Both the position numbers and the translations under genes were made by a program. Of a DNA stretch of 64,000 nt, positions 45,266 to 58,672 are shown piece after piece. The notes under the pieces are model-generated. The model was not told where the DNA came from, did not search any database, and saw nothing but the letters and a program-made list of their open reading frames with translations. Source of the stretch: Myxocyprinus asiaticus (Eukaryota > Chordata > Actinopteri > Cypriniformes > Catostomidae); the NCBI RefSeq assembly GCF_019703515.2, contig NC_059346.1:50637501-50701500 (forward strand), written 5' to 3'. The first letter of the stretch is position 1. Each line of letters begins with the position of its first letter.

Positions 45266-47469
45266 TGACAATTTTTTATTTGTGTGATATGAGCAATATT
45301 ACTGTCCTGAATTTAAAGGAATTTGGTCATGAAGTTCGCCACTGTGACATAATTGTTTCCATTGACTGGTGGGTTCTAAGGCAACAATTTACGTCTATAA
45401 CATTTTGGCGACATTACACTCACCCGTATAATGTGTTTTGGACACTGTGTTTAATAATGTGTATTAAAAATCTTTGATGCTTGACCAGTTTCAATGCCCA
45501 CAGCATGTGCCTGATGCATTCTTTTTCACTGTATTACAGCCTGTACAACTGAAAACAACCCGCTTCACAATTTGCTTTTGGCGCCCCTCCATGGACTTTT
45601 TACCCGGAAAATGGAGCTCACATGTTCCCATACGCCCCCTTACACTTTCCTCTTTGGCCACTGGGGACAGTGTTTTGAATTTCTGTAAGCACAGAACGAT
45701 TTTAGCTAAAGAAAAGTCAACCTCCTGTATCCAATTTCACTGTGAGATATATAGTGCTCTCAGACTTTTGGCCCCCACTGTACATTTATCATTTATAAAA
45801 TGGAGGTGGTGGCCAGAAGGGATTTGGTGAAATTATGGTGCAGAAAATAAAATAAAAAATAGTGCTCCTGTCCACCTCCACAGAGTTTATTCAAAAACTG
45901 CCTGTGCTGCTTTTTTTATTATTATTATTTTCACACAGCAATGTCTGCTGAGATTAATATTCAGTCTTCAAAAGTGCATAAATAGATGCACTGTGATTCC
46001 AGCCTCAAAGTGGAGCTCTATTTTGAGGCAGTCAACACGCTGCAGTGCAATTGGGACTGCTTCCTGGTGGCCTTTCAAATATGTGATGTGAACAATTAAT
46101 TACTGAGACAACTCACGATGACATATTTCATTAACATTCAAAGCATTCCCCTGCCTGCCAGAGCAGCCTGAGCTCCAGTACGGATGGCAGAGGAAGGACA
46201 AGAAGCTGGAGGGAGGCCAAGTCCAAAACCCAAGATGACTGTGTCTCACTTTCTGGAAAAAGAAATTAACAAATACTAAGTCACTTCAAGGTCTATGCGC
46301 TAAAAATTAGACAAACACTATGCGGCACAGGTTAGTTATTGTCACACAGGGTAAGTAAACCTTCAGGTGCTTTATAAAGCAATAGACTGAGATTTATTTG
46401 GGTACATTTTTGCTAAAAAAAAAAAAAAAAAAAAAAAATTATAATAATAATCTTCACACTAAAAAAATCATGAATTTCATTGCATTAGATACAAAACATC
46501 AAATGAAGTGTCATAAAGTCAGTTTCCCTCACATACACCACACAAGTGTAGATCAGGTTTATAGGTGTAGATCACCACATAAACTATGGACATGTTTCAT
46601 AACGTAACGACAAGCAGAAAGCATCAAAATACTTTTTATCTTTTTTTTTTTTCCTACAGTTTATTGTTTTATCATTTAAAATCAAACTTCTTTTTGTGAG
46701 GTGTTTTGCTAGAAATAAATACCACTTGGTATGATATGTTATCAAATACAATGGCATTCATACATTTTTAAGTTTGACTTCAAAAACTGTAAAAAAAAAA
46801 TAAATAAATAAATAAATAAAAAAAAAAATAAAAAAAAAACTCTTTTGGAGTCATTGTTGTACTGTATAAAAACATTACATGGTATCCAAAATGAGAATGT
46901 AAGTGATCTGGAAACTTTTCATCTTTACTCTTCTATTTTGCATTATGAAACTATCATGTTCTTAATGTCTTCTCAGCTAGATTAGGAGAAAGATTCTCTG
47001 TTAAAACAAGGGATATGTTCATTATGCATGTTGTTTTCTTACCAGCATGACACTTTATGCATTTACAGAGACAGCATGAGCTCATAGATTAACACGAGGG
47101 AGTCTACAATACCTAATTCCCCTCATTCTTGTCCTTAGCTTTGTTCAATGAACAACATCAATCACAGCTGATAAATACAGAGCAAATAACTAGAGTAGCT
47201 GTGTCATCTCCTTTCTCTTTGGTGTGAGAATTTGAAAATTAACAATCCCTCACATTTTAGGAAAAATGCCGCCTTTGGTTTGTGCCAGGAAAGCAATTTT
47301 ACGACTCCAACTTTATAAATGTCATAAATGGATATTATTAAAATTTATAGTTGGATGAAATAGATTATTCTTCATGTCAAGTAAGCAGATGTCAGTAATT
47401 CATGCCTGTCTATTAGAACATTTGTACTTGCGACCTTGTTCTGACTGTACTTAAAGTACTGAAAGTGCC
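45266..47469. other. Intergenic, no gene seen
   Basis: About 2.2 kb. It includes A-runs at 46417-46438 and 46790-46840. The 118-codon frame at 45474-45830 has no recognisable domain. Confidence 0.45.
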
Positions 47470-48067
47470 TTAAAGGGATAGTTCATCCAAAAATTAACAT
47501 TCTTTCATCACTGACTTACCCTCGTGTAGTTCCAAAACCAATATGAAAAGTCTTACAATTGCTTTTTGTGACATATAGACACAAATTTGAAGTCGTCATT
47601 CACTGAAAATCTTCCCTTGCAGCTGTAGCTCTGAAATCAAATATGACATCACTGACGTCAATGGAATTTAGTCACGAGACACATGAACCAATGTCATTTG
47701 CCATCAAATGCTGTTGATTTTATTTCAGAGCTTCGTCAGCGGAAACGATGATCAGTGAATTATGACATTTGGATTGTTCCTCACATAAAAGTGATTGTAT
47801 GACTTCAGAAGTCTTGGAATATAGCACAGGAGCCATATGGAACACTTTTATGACACTTTTATTGTGCATTTTTGTCATTTCAAACCTTAACAGCCTGGAT
47901 CCCCAGCCTGGATTACTTTTATTATGTTGAAAAGAGTGACAAGTATATTCTTCAACATTTCTTCCTTAGTGTTCCATTGAAAAAAGAAAGTCATATGGGT
48001 TTGGAAAAACATGAGGGTGAGTAAATGATGACAGAATTTTCCTTTTCAGGGTAAACTATTCCTTTAA
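47470..48067. repeat. Palindromic TTAA-type element, variant
   Basis: TTAA at 47470-47473 and 48064-48067. The arms are 'agggatagttcatccaaaaa' and 'cagggtaaactattccttt', with 'gtcatcattcac'-type sequence near the left and 'gatgacagaattttcctttt' near the right. The internal sequence differs from the 14070 and 19795 copies. 'acatcactgacgtcaatgg' near the centre is self-complementary. Confidence 0.75.
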
Positions 48068-48071
48068 ATAA

Positions 48072-48896
48072 TAAGTAGAGCTGTACTTGTGTGTTAACGC
48101 ATGCGATTAATTTCTTTAATGAGATTAATGCATTTAACAACTTTGACATTAGATTCTGACATTTTATTTAGTGAGTTGTAAACACTGGTTGGAATATGGT
48201 GGGTCCTTTGCAATAGGTCAGGGGTTATTACACTGAAATACACACCACAAACTCACACACAACAGCGATTCAGTGTCAGTGATCAAGTGATGGAGAAAGG
48301 ACCTCTTAACTGTAATTTTTTCTTGTACAAAACAAACCAGATGGGACTTCTCACAACGTATTCAAATGACCTGCTGCAGTGAAACATTAGCATTTCCCCT
48401 GCCTTGTGTTGCACTTCTGTTTTACTGGATAATTCAGATCAAGTATCATTACATGGACAGTGTTAGCGAAACGTTCTCTGCAAGCGCTTTTCATGTGGCG
48501 TTTATAGTAGCGCACAATCATGTAAATGTGGCAACACAATTGCTGTAGCAAAGTGGATAGTCACGATTAATATTGTGGAGGATGAGGGTTTAAGAGATTT
48601 AAAGCCCATTGCAATGAACAGCAAACTTTTAATGTTAGTTGAATTGGTGCTATTTTAGTGCATTTCTGTCTTTTGACTGTAGAATGCTTTGTTTGGAAAA
48701 TGTTAATAAAACATTATTGTTACATATGGTTTTCTTTTCTAAGAAGGAACTAAATGTATTTTGACAGAAAAAGTATATGTAGAGTCAAATTTCAGCACTT
48801 TCAAAATCTGTGATTAATCGCGATTAACTATGGAAAAATCATGTGATTAATCGTGATTACATATTTTAATCAATTGACAGCACTATTAATACGATT
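48072..48896. repeat. Repeat with terminal gattaatcgcgattaa blocks
   Basis: The left end 'gtagagctgtacttgtgtgt' with 'cgattaatttctttaatgag' is opposed at the right by 'gattaatcgcgattaactat' and 'tcaattgacagcactatta'. Imperfect inverted ends suggest a DNA-transposon-derived repeat about 0.8 kb long. It has no coding capacity; the 60-codon frame at 48366 lacks any resemblance. Confidence 0.5.
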
Positions 48897-49694
48897 TTAG
48901 AGGTCTTATCTTCTTTAAAATAATAACAATGCAGATTTGGTTTGTGCTTTTTGGGAGGTCATGATGATATAATCATATGGGTAGAGACACTTATCAAAAT
49001 TTTAGTTTTATTCTCAATAGATCATTCAATGATTACAGAAGACTCCAGCTTAATGCAAGAGACCTGTGTGTACTTTCTATGTGTGATTGAAATACCCCAC
49101 GCAGACAAATGGTTAAATATGAATCAATCTCACATCCTCCCTGCTCAGGCTTAAGTCAGAGGCAGTTATCTCTATTGCTCAGTGGTTCACTGACATCCAG
49201 CCTTGAATGACACCCCTTCAAATCTCTCAGTCACCCAGCTCTGTGGTACAACAAATGTCCTTTTCCACTATAGTAACATGACATATGAAAAAATATCATG
49301 AAATATTGTCAAAACAGAGCGACAGGCAATAAACCTTAGAGGGGCCACAGCCTTGGGTACCTGTTCTGCTGGCCCTCATAATTTTTACTGAAGAATGACT
49401 GGTAAACAGTCTGCCTGTGTTCTCATCCATTTCATGGGTGTGATGTAGTGTGAGAACCTTGGTGATGGACCATATGGACCCCAGCAGGGCTGACATACAT
49501 TGTTTATCCTCACTCCACTCTCTATCAGGTTGTGAAATGAAATTAACTAAAAATGACTTTAGTTATTCACTATGATATACAGATCATTATATGATACACA
49601 GGTCACTAAGAATTAAATTGAGGTTTTAAATCTTTTTTTTTTTTTTTCTTTCAAACTGGTTAAAAATAGGTTACAACTACTACTACTACATACG

Positions 49695-49695
49695 T

Positions 49696-49729
<34 letters not shown>
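49695..49729. repeat. (GTT)n microsatellite
   Basis: About 11 uninterrupted units. Confidence 0.95.
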
Positions 49730-49900
49730 AAACTGTACCATTTTTCTATAGCAGTGATTCCAGATTTACAAGCGGAGACCCAACACGGTACCAAAATAGT
49801 TTATCGTAAAAAAGTATGATTGGACAGCATTTGAAGACAACAAAAAAGACAAGTTAATAAGCGTGTTTAATTTTCTATAAAAAGATTTTTCCTTAAGTTA

Positions 49901-49904
<4 letters not shown>

Positions 49905-49944
<40 letters not shown>
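49905..49944. repeat. (ATT)n microsatellite
   Basis: About 13 units. Confidence 0.95.
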
Positions 49945-50487
49945 TATCCCTCAGCCTGGTTACATAAATGTTGCTACTACTTCTTCTACGACTACTAATA
50001 CTACTACAAAAGTTCTTAAATAATGTAAACTGTGCATTTTATCTGCAGTACATTAGTCTTTCATCATTGGGCTGAAATGATGGCAGACATGATTAACTAG
50101 ATATAGTGAAAACAGTTGATGCACTTGGAACAAGCACTCAAAGGATCTCACTTTTTTGTGCTGCAGCAAATAATGTTGAGTATATACTATGTGCTTCAAT
50201 AAAGCCATGCACAGAATTCTTTGATTGCAGTTTTATGTTCCCCTAAAATAAATCTATAAAGAAACAATGTGTATTAGGAAAATCAAAGAAAACAATCAAA
50301 GAAAAAAAGTTACATTACAATAATTAGATACAAGTAATGGCCAGCATCATCCAATTACTGCCAACCATAGTAAAATTAAACTTTACATTATAAATTCTAA
50401 ATCTAAGTACTGATTACCATTTTCCCATGTCTGCCAACCATGTTGAGTGCTTAAAACATCATCTGCAGCCTGAAACGGAACTTTTGA

Positions 50488-51471
50488 TATTGACCTGTTT
50501 CAGTAACGTCACTTTTTTCCTGCAGCCGCCATATTTTTGACCATCAGTGGGAGAAAACAATGGCAGTGAATGGAAAAACACCTGTAAAACAATATTAAGA
50601 AAAACATAAAATAAAAAAAATGCTTTTGAATGCAGGTTGAGATCAGCACAAATATTGCCAAATTTGACTTTCACGGACATTTAAATTTATTTTATCCACG
50701 ATTTATCTCCGCATGCTGATGAGTCTGATGTGTGACAGGTGAGTACACACGCCTACCAGTACATCACCGTAAGCATCTCTCATTCAGAAGTTACAAATGT
50801 TTTGTGTTGTTTTCTGGTCTGATTTGGTCAAAATATTACAAAACGTCTGTGATGGTCCAGTCTGTATGAATGTAAGAGCTGCTTTTAACTCATGAAAAAT
50901 ACACAGAAAGCAACCGAGGCATATAAGTGTTTTACATTTTAGTCTGGTGGTGTGAATAAAGTCTGTGCTTCATAGTCTTATGGTGTTTTGTTTATTGACT
51001 GACATTAGTATATACACATTAAAAATGTACTATTCACATTATAGTGCTTTTTATTTATTACAATGTGTTACAATTATGACATACCTTTTAGACAGTCTAT
51101 GTCTTATGAATAGCTTCATCCTATTTGCATTTCCAGTTTAATTGTGTCTGACTCGATTATGTTGTAAATATAGTACAGTAGACATGTGTATACAGTAGAT
51201 AACTGACATGTCAGAATATATGAGCAAAGACCGTGCTCTCTCTCATCGCTGCTTGACTTCGGCAAAATTAAGCCATGTCACTTAAAAGATAAAACTTTAT
51301 TGAAAGAAAAATTACATTTTGGCTCTGGTAAGTAAACACCAGTATCACCTTTTCATGATTTTTAAATAGAAACAAAAATTCCCACAGCACAGCACATTGA
51401 AGAAATATGGAATTTTGGTCACAAACACGGTGGCACGGTCATACAGTGACGTCACATGAGACAGGTCAATA
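50488..51471. mobile_element. Non-autonomous DNA transposon with TATTGACC termini
   Basis: The left 'tattgacctgtttcagtaac' and right 'tgagacaggtcaata' ends are inverted. 'cagtaacgtcac' faces 'gtgacgtcacatg'. The 0.98-kb interior has no transposase. The superfamily is uncertain; the target duplication could be TA or is not resolved. Confidence 0.6.
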
Positions 51472-53134
51472 GGATGCTCCTTTGCTCCCTTGTTCCCTAT
51501 TTAGTGAAAGACTTAACCTCCAGTGTGCTGTTTGTCTGCACTGGTTTCAAAACAGTTCGAAATGCACTATATTTTCAACAAAATAAATTTAAAATGGCAT
51601 ATTGGATGAAACTAGAGACTCTAATCCTTTGACTCAAACAGGTTTCAATTTAAAAACATAATTAGATTTCTTACCAGATATAGTTTTGTTGCCGTTTCTC
51701 ACAAAGATAAAACTCTGCTGTGATCGGCGCCATGTTGTTTTGTCACATGAATCTGTTTGTCAAAACCCTTTACTGACAGCCCAGTATTTCCTGAACTGAG
51801 ATCAGTTGGTTTAAATTAAATTAAATTATGCGTTGCATATAGCAAAGCCAAAATACAACGTCCACGCATGTGTACGTGGGGTCGCACAAGGCTAAATCGC
51901 TTTTCAAAATACACATCATTTCAAAGCAGCTTTGCAGTAAATAATGTTGTAATGTCTTTAATGTAATCATAAGAAACTGTTTTTAAGGTTTAGGACTACT
52001 TCAAAAGCATGAATATCCACTTTAGTCTATATTTGATAAATCAGACTTATGGACAGGAGTTTGATCCATTTACAAACAGGGTAACTAAGAAACACTGATG
52101 GTGCCTTGTGGGTCTTTAACAAACCCAAAGTATTCCCACACCGCAGACTATGATTTGTTAGGGGAAATAAAGGTTTAGGCTCCGACATTTGAGAAATACT
52201 GTCCGCTCAATCAAGCCAATACAAGAGATCGCAACTGTAATTACTTTCAGTTAATTTGTCACACTGGAAATGGAAGGTTAAATCAAGCACATTGTAATAT
52301 GGGACACAGTATACTGTTGTTCTGGCAAATGTAGGAGGTAATTCGGGTATGTTTAATGGTATTTTTTGAACATCACTGGTCATCATATTGTTGGACCTTT
52401 TTGGCTGATATTATAAATCAATCACACAATAGTCAACTTTTTAAGTGCAATTTTAACGCCTTCTTTAAGTTTTTGTTGTTGTTGTTGTTGTGTAAGCACT
52501 CCTGTCATTTCTTTAGATGGATATCCCACTTTGTATTATCCTCAGTGACTTTGGACTTTTGTACTGTTGACTGTTTCTGTTTTTAAATTAATCACATTTA
52601 CACTGCGAGGCTAACGATAAAGTTGACCCAAGCGTACAAAAGAAAGACTTTCAAAAAAGATTTATTTTAATGTTTGTATTTATTTTTCTCTCCTAAAAAA
52701 TGCTGAATTGTAGTAATCTAGAGAATTCAATACATCTCCTAACAAAGGGAAGGTCGGAGATTTCCTCTATTCCTCAGTGAGATTTAAAGGAATACAACCT
52801 CTGATGTACTGTATCAGTGTAATGAGCAAAACATAAAAACTAGATTTTTAAATTTTCTGAAGAAAATGTGAGTGGAGCTTGTCTGTGTATAATTAAATTG
52901 TTTTAGTGGGTGGTGGCCAGGGCGTTGCTATGCAGTTGCTAGGATGTTCTGGGTGGTTACCTACTGGCCCAAGTTTAAAGAGCCCACCCCCAAGTCTTTA
53001 TGACATTATGCTCTCCTTCAGTGTAAGTCTATGGAATTGTTTCACCTGTTATACCACCTGCCAGGCAACAGTGCTTCCTGCATCATCATAATTAGGCCTA
53101 CTTGTAACTTTGTGAACAATGTTGAAAAATGCCT
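51472..53134. other. Intergenic, no gene seen
   Basis: (GTT)n at about 52482-52500. 52910-53080 ('ccagggcgttgctatgcagt', 'gatgttctgggtggttac', 'agtctttatgacattatgct') reads as a common fish interspersed repeat fragment. No gene. Confidence 0.45.
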
Positions 53135-54492
53135 TTAAAGGGATAGTTCACCCAAACATGAAAATCCAGTCATTGTTTGCTCACCCCTGTGTTGTTATAA
53201 CCCCCATATGACTTTATTTTTGTTTCTTAACATAAAGGGAGAAATTGTGGAACAATTTTGTGCTCAGTGATGTCATTCAGTGGCAGTTTATGGTGACCAC
53301 CTCTTCAAGCTTCAAAAGAACGCAAAACTACAATTCAGAAGTTTGATAAATTACTCCATGGGACTCATGATTGCTATGAAAGCATACAGTAAGGTTTGGT
53401 GAGAAACAAACTGAAATCTAATGTAGTATTTATTGAAAATGTTTACTGACCGTTGATCTCCTGTGCGGGTTCATGATAGGGCACGAGAGCAACAGTTCAC
53501 GCAGCCCCATCGCGACACTGGGGAGTTTTAAGCGAAAACTCGTTTGTTTATCTAAAAAAGTTTCTGCACAATGAAAGTGAAAACACAACACATCACAGCT
53601 GCACAAAAAACAGAGAACATAACTTACTGAACATGTTTGAAGAGTTTGTATTCAAAGAATAGATGCATTTCTATGTCCAGCCTTATTTTTTGAAAGTTTT
53701 TTGATCGGTGCCAGTTCACAGTGGACAGAGTTACCCGCGCAATGCCGAAAATAAAAAAACTAGTGATCGATAGAATGTACCATCTCTCGTCACTGCTTTG
53801 CAGTGCTGGTTAGGACAAAAACTCTGATTACCATAGAAAATATACCTTTTATCACGTGACGCTTGCTGTCAGGTTAGGACACGGTGTGACTGTGGCTGCC
53901 TGTGGCCTCCTCTATGTTTCTGTTTGATTTCCAAGTACTCCGTTCCAAAAAATAAGGCTGGGCATAGAAATGCATAATTTCTTCAACGACATACTCTTCA
54001 GACGTGTTTAGTAAGTTCTGTTCTCTGTTTTGTGTGCAGCTGTGTTTTGTTCTGTTGTCGCTATCGCTGTGGAGGACCTGTTTCTAGATAAACAAAACGT
54101 GTTTTCGCTTGAACGCCCCAATGGGGCTGTATGAACTGTTGCTCTCATGCTCTATCATGAACATGCACAGGAGATCAACGGTCAGTGAACATTTTCACTA
54201 AATAATACATTAGATTTCGGATTGTTTCTCACCAAACCTTATCATATTCTTTCATAACAATCATGAGTCTCATTGATTAATTTATTAGACTTTTGTAGTA
54301 TACTTTTGCATTCTTTTGAAGCTTGAAGAGTTGGTCACCATAAACTGCCATTGTACAGTATGACATCACTAATCAGAATTGTTTTTTTTTTTTTTTTTTC
54401 ACAATTTCTCCCTTTGTCATAAAGGATTATAACATCACAGGGTGTAGTAAACAATGACTGAATTAAAATTTTTTGGTGAACTAAGCCTTTAA
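53135..54492. repeat. Long (1.36-kb) TTAA-type palindrome
   Basis: TTAA at 53135-53138 and 54489-54492. The arms pair over several hundred bases: left 'gttgatctcctgtgcgggtt' faces right 'catgcacaggagatcaacgg', left 'aacagttcacgcagccccat' faces right 'atggggctgtatgaactgtt', and left 'ttttcgcttaaaactcccca'-type sequence faces right 'cgcttgaacgccccaat'. The centre lies near 53815. It shares the 'gggatagttcacccaaacat' terminus with the shorter palindromes but has a different and much longer stem. Confidence 0.85.
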
Positions 54493-54663
54493 GATCAATT
54501 AAAAATAGTGTAAATAAGAGAAAAAAAAAAAAAAGAAAAAAAAACACCAAATTTAATTACAGCGAACATACTATATAATGTAACATAGCCTTAGATCTGT
54601 GACCACTTACCTTACAAGCACTTTGTTAAATGTTGTAGCTTTAATTAAGAAAAGGCAAAGTTA

Positions 54664-55102
54664 GGGGGCCTGGGTAGCTCAGCGAGTAAAGATGCTGACT
54701 ACCACCCCTGGCATTGCGAGTTAGAATCCAGGGTGTGCTGAGTGACTCTAGCCAGGTCTCCTAAGCAACCAAATTGGCCCGGTTGCTAGGGAGGGTAGAG
54801 TCACATGGGTAACCTGCTCGTGGTCGCCATAATGTGGTTTGCTTTCGGTGGGGCGCGTGGTGAGTTGTGCATGGATGCCTCGAAGAATGGCGTGAAGCCT
54901 CCACATGTGCTATATCTCCGATGTAACACGCTCAACAAGCCACGTGATAAGATGCATGGATTGACGGTCTCAGACGTGGAGGCAACTGAGATTCGTCCTC
55001 CGCCACCCAGATTGAGGCAGTCATTATGCCATCACGAGGACTTAGAGCGCATTGGGAATTGGGCATTCCAAATTGGGAAGAAAAAGGGGAGAAAAAAAAA
55101 GT
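54664..55102 (+). repeat. Full-length tRNA-derived SINE with TSD
   Basis: The tRNA-like head has an A-box 'gggtagctcagcgag' and a degraded B-box 'gcgagttagaatcc'. A long tRNA-unrelated body ends in an A-rich tail ('gaaaaaaaaa'). The octamer 'caaagtta' flanks both sides (54656-54663 and 55103-55110), a target duplication from LINE-mediated insertion. The 116-codon open frame within (54805-55155) is a by-product of the repeat and not a gene. Confidence 0.88.
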
Positions 55103-55168
55103 CAAAGTTACTGCAAGTATCTGATGTGCTCAGTACAGCAACAGTAAAACTATAAATACATGTATCAG

Positions 55169-56005
55169 CAGGGTTGGGGAGTAACGAAATACATGTAACG
55201 GGATTACATATTTAAAATACAAAATATAAGTAACTGTATTCCACTACAGTTACAATTTAAATCATTGGTAATTAGAATACAATTATATTAAAAAAGTATT
55301 TTGATTACTGAAGAGATTGATTTGCATTTTATTGGCATTTGTTTCATTTAATATTTAGTCCTTTCAGATGGAAAACATTTATACATATAAATGATGCGAT
55401 CCAAAGTGCATTTGAACAGCAGTGAAACACTTTCTTATGTGTTACATTCATACGAGCAGACAGAGAAGTAAGTTTAAAGTAAGTTTGGAGCAGAAGAAAT
55501 AGAAATAAACCTTGTGTAAATTGTCAGCTTTACTCTAAGCTAAAATGCTATTTCTAGCCATTTTACATGCACATGTTATCAGGCACAATCATATATTTTT
55601 TTTTTTTTTTTATCAAGAAAATTCATGTTGGATCATAATTTATTTTTTTCTAGTAAGACCTTTGATAAAATATAATTTTTGTATTGTTTTCTTGTAAAAA
55701 TATCTAAAAATCCTTAAAACAAGATCGATTTGATTAATTTTGTTTCATAAACAACACTGCATAAGATAATTAGGTTTTTCAGAGAATGTATTTTTAACAT
55801 GTATTTTGTCTTACTGTACTGGCAGAGTTTTTAATAGTCTAAACAAGTGAAAAAAATCTACCACTGCTGAAGAAGTAATCCAAAGTATTTAGAATACGTT
55901 ACTGACCTTGAGTAATCTAACGGAATATGTTACAAATGACATTTTACAGCATGTATTCTGTAATCTGTAGTGGAATACATTTCAAAAGTAACCCTCCCAA
56001 CCCTG
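55169..56005. mobile_element. hAT-like non-autonomous element 3
   Basis: The ends 'cagggttggggagtaacgaa' and 'aaccctcccaaccctg' match the element at 22596-23240. Flanking octamers 'tgtatcag' (55161-55168) and 'tgtatgag' (56006-56013) agree at 7 of 8 positions. Relative to 22596-23240 it carries about 170 bp extra at 55249-55410, with smaller differences elsewhere. Confidence 0.82.
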
Positions 56006-57559
56006 TGTATGAGGTACACAGGGGGCATAAAACCTCAGTCTTCAACATCTGACAGACCTCTGTGTGTAGTGGATATTGTGCCTGAACGTGAGAAGAAATC
56101 TCAGATAAAGTGCCTCAGTAGAGTTCTTACAAACATCAACAGCTGAAGAAGGTGAGACTGGGGCTAGTCACACTTTCTACTCAAGTGAACACTTCTGAGG
56201 GTAAGTTTTATTTTTGAAAGTCAATTTCTGTATAGACACATACCTTAAAGTCTAGACTTAAAGGCTATTGAACATTTCCACTGCTATTGTCCAGAAAAAA
56301 AAAAAGATACAGTTAGTTGAACAAACGTTGAACTTTTGTATGGGGTACGTTAAAATGTGTGACAACTTGCCCCAACCTGACATTTATTAAAATATATATA
56401 TATATATATATATATCCTTGTCCTGAAAACACGGTTCAAGCTTTTGGTTAAAATCTACTTTCATAATATAGCTTACCTTTGGCCCCACGTATGCCAGTTT
56501 GGTTTAACTGTGTTCTACTGTTGCAGTCATTTATTTCCCAACAGCTATTACCACAAATATAATGATATTGTAACTTTATTTTGGACAACAGATTCACAAA
56601 AATGTAAGATAATTTTGAGCTAGGTGTTTGAAAGAAAAAAACGAATTTGTGTCACTTAGATTTTGACAAAACTACAGTTAATGAGACAATCCTTGTGGCA
56701 TTTCCCCATGTGACAACTAGCCCCTGTCTCCCCTATTTATGAAGATTTTTTGACCTTTTAAGATTAGAAATGCACCACTGTGTACAGTATGTGTGAAATC
56801 AACGCTACACTGCTGCCTCGCTGTCTTTTGGATTTACCAGGAACATCGGAGCAATTCCTTAGGGCACTGCTCAAAAGTGCAGTGTTGCATCTTCTCTCTT
56901 AGCCCCTTTTAGCACGGTGAAAGTAAGAGGGTGATTATGGGAATGGAGAAGAGGTTTTGAAGGCAACGAGTGTGTGGCACACCGTCAGTCTTTATTAGCA
57001 GTAGGCTAACGCTTCTGCACCCTGTCTGCTTTCATTACCATGACTCATTAGCTCGCACCAGGGTCATGGAAGCCAGGCAACTAGAGGGGGGGATGGAAAG
57101 TCTTAGGAGGGAAGTGAGCTATGTCACTTTGGACATTTATTGACCTGTTTTCACAGTGAGGAATAAGAAGGGAGAAGGAGAGGGATGATAATGATGTGCA
57201 GACCGGATAATGGGAGGAGCACACACAGCTGGTTCACCCTCAAACTGAAGCATGACTTATTCTTTTACTGTTAGAGCTGTGGTAATGTAGTTGAAGGTTT
57301 GAGTTTTACCTTCAGGCAAGTAATGAGAATGACTAAAAGAGACGAAAAAGGGTGTATAGACCATTACAGAATTATGGGCAGTGCCTGTGTTCTTTGCATC
57401 TGACCTACCTTCTCAGAATGACATACCAGAAGTGTAACTTTGGTAGCACATCATTATCAGGCAGAAAAGAACCTGTCGGGATGTATTGCCACAGGAATTG
57501 TGTTAAAAACGTAGGTAGCAGAAAATACCTATTAGGATGTGCTGCCATCATTTGTATAA
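56006..57559. other. Intergenic, no gene seen
   Basis: A (TA)n tract lies at about 56392-56415. No supported gene. Contains the 33-bp segment (57307-57339) that recurs at 63236-63268. Confidence 0.45.
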
Positions 57560-58672
57560 TATTTTGGGTAACACTCAACATTAATAATCCCTTTGTTAAG
57601 GGTTTAGAAAGGGGTTCATTAATTATTAATAAATCATTTACAAATTCATTATAAATCATTGATAAGCAGTTATAACAACATGTTTAAAAAGCGTAACTTT
57701 CATACAATACCTGCCAAACAGTGAGACATTTTACCATTTTAAGCATAATGTTATAAATGCTTAATAACACTTACTCAGTATTAAAAACCTATGAAAATGT
57801 ACCTTAAAGTGGGCACATAAAGAATTTATTAAAGAGTTACCTCTATTTTATACATTAGAAACCTGTGTACAAGAAGTTCTGTATGGTTTAATGGTCATTA
57901 GGCTTTATTAAATTATATACTGTATACTGTGAATGAGCATGAAGAACTGAAGTCGTTTTTCATAGGACTTTAGGTAACTAGTAATAGGTAGTAGTGATGT
58001 TACATATGACACTGAACTTTCAAAGCATGTATCGAGTATGAACTTCCAATCAAGCCCTGTATCGAGGCATATATTGTTTTTGGAGAACCACTCGATATAT
58101 GACAAATGAAGCCTTACTTTCTGTCCAATCATGTGCGTGCTTCACCTTGGGTGTCGGAATGTTAGAATCCAGACACATACGTTGTGGGTTTATGGATGTT
58201 TATGTCCATTTTATATACAGTTTCCTGTCATACAAGTAGTATAAAAAATGACAAAATTATTACAGCAAAAATACTTGCCAAATACAACTCTTGTCACTAT
58301 GTTATCTACAGTATAACTTATCACACTGAATTACATTGACTCATATTAGACTTTGTTTACTGTGTGCTTCATCCAATGGAGCTGCATCCTCGGGTTAATT
58401 GCTGTTTTTAATTTTACTAACCACCTAACCATCAACAATTAGTGCATTTTATGTTTTTGATTAATATAAGTCTGAATAAGTGTGTTTATTAAGCATTGTA
58501 ACATGTAAGTTAAAACATTTGGCAAGTATTGCATGAAAGTCCCCTTTTTATTCATGTTGTTATAACTGCATAACAATGTTTTTAATGCATTTGTAAATGA
58601 TTTATTAGTCATTAAGGAACCCCTTTATAAACCCTTAACGAAGGGAACATTAACATGAAGTATTATCATATT
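57560..58672. repeat. 1.1-kb fold-back element
   Basis: About 200-bp arms are inverted. Left 'ttgttaagggtttagaaagg' and 'aataaatcatttacaaattc' face right 'cctttataaacccttaacga' and 'gcatttgtaaatgatttatt'. Farther in, left 'gcagttataacaacatgttt' faces 'catgttgttataactgcata', and left 'actttcatacaatacctgcc' faces right 'aagtattgcatgaaagtccc'. No transposase is present. Interior 57990-58140 may contain another inserted repeat. Confidence 0.82.

Larger units (their letters stand above)
48897..50487. other. Intergenic with trinucleotide repeats
   Basis: No gene. (GTT)n at about 49695-49729 and (ATT)n at about 49905-49944 lie 180 bp apart, with 'ctactactacta' and 'cttcttctacgactactaat' phrases beside them. 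Confidence 0.5.

Noticed and set aside
45474..45830. 118-codon open frame as a possible gene
   Set aside because: No domain, no splice or promoter context and no similarity I recognise. AT-rich composition and chance length are sufficient.
54664..54736. Functional tRNA gene from the A and B boxes
   Set aside because: The B box is degraded (ttagaatcc), no cloverleaf closes at the 3' side, and the sequence continues into a SINE body with flanking duplication.
54805..55155. 116-codon plus-strand open frame with a Met start
   Set aside because: It lies almost wholly within a tRNA-derived SINE defined by A/B boxes, an A-rich tail and an 8-bp duplication, and ends in the tail. The open frame is a by-product of the repeat.
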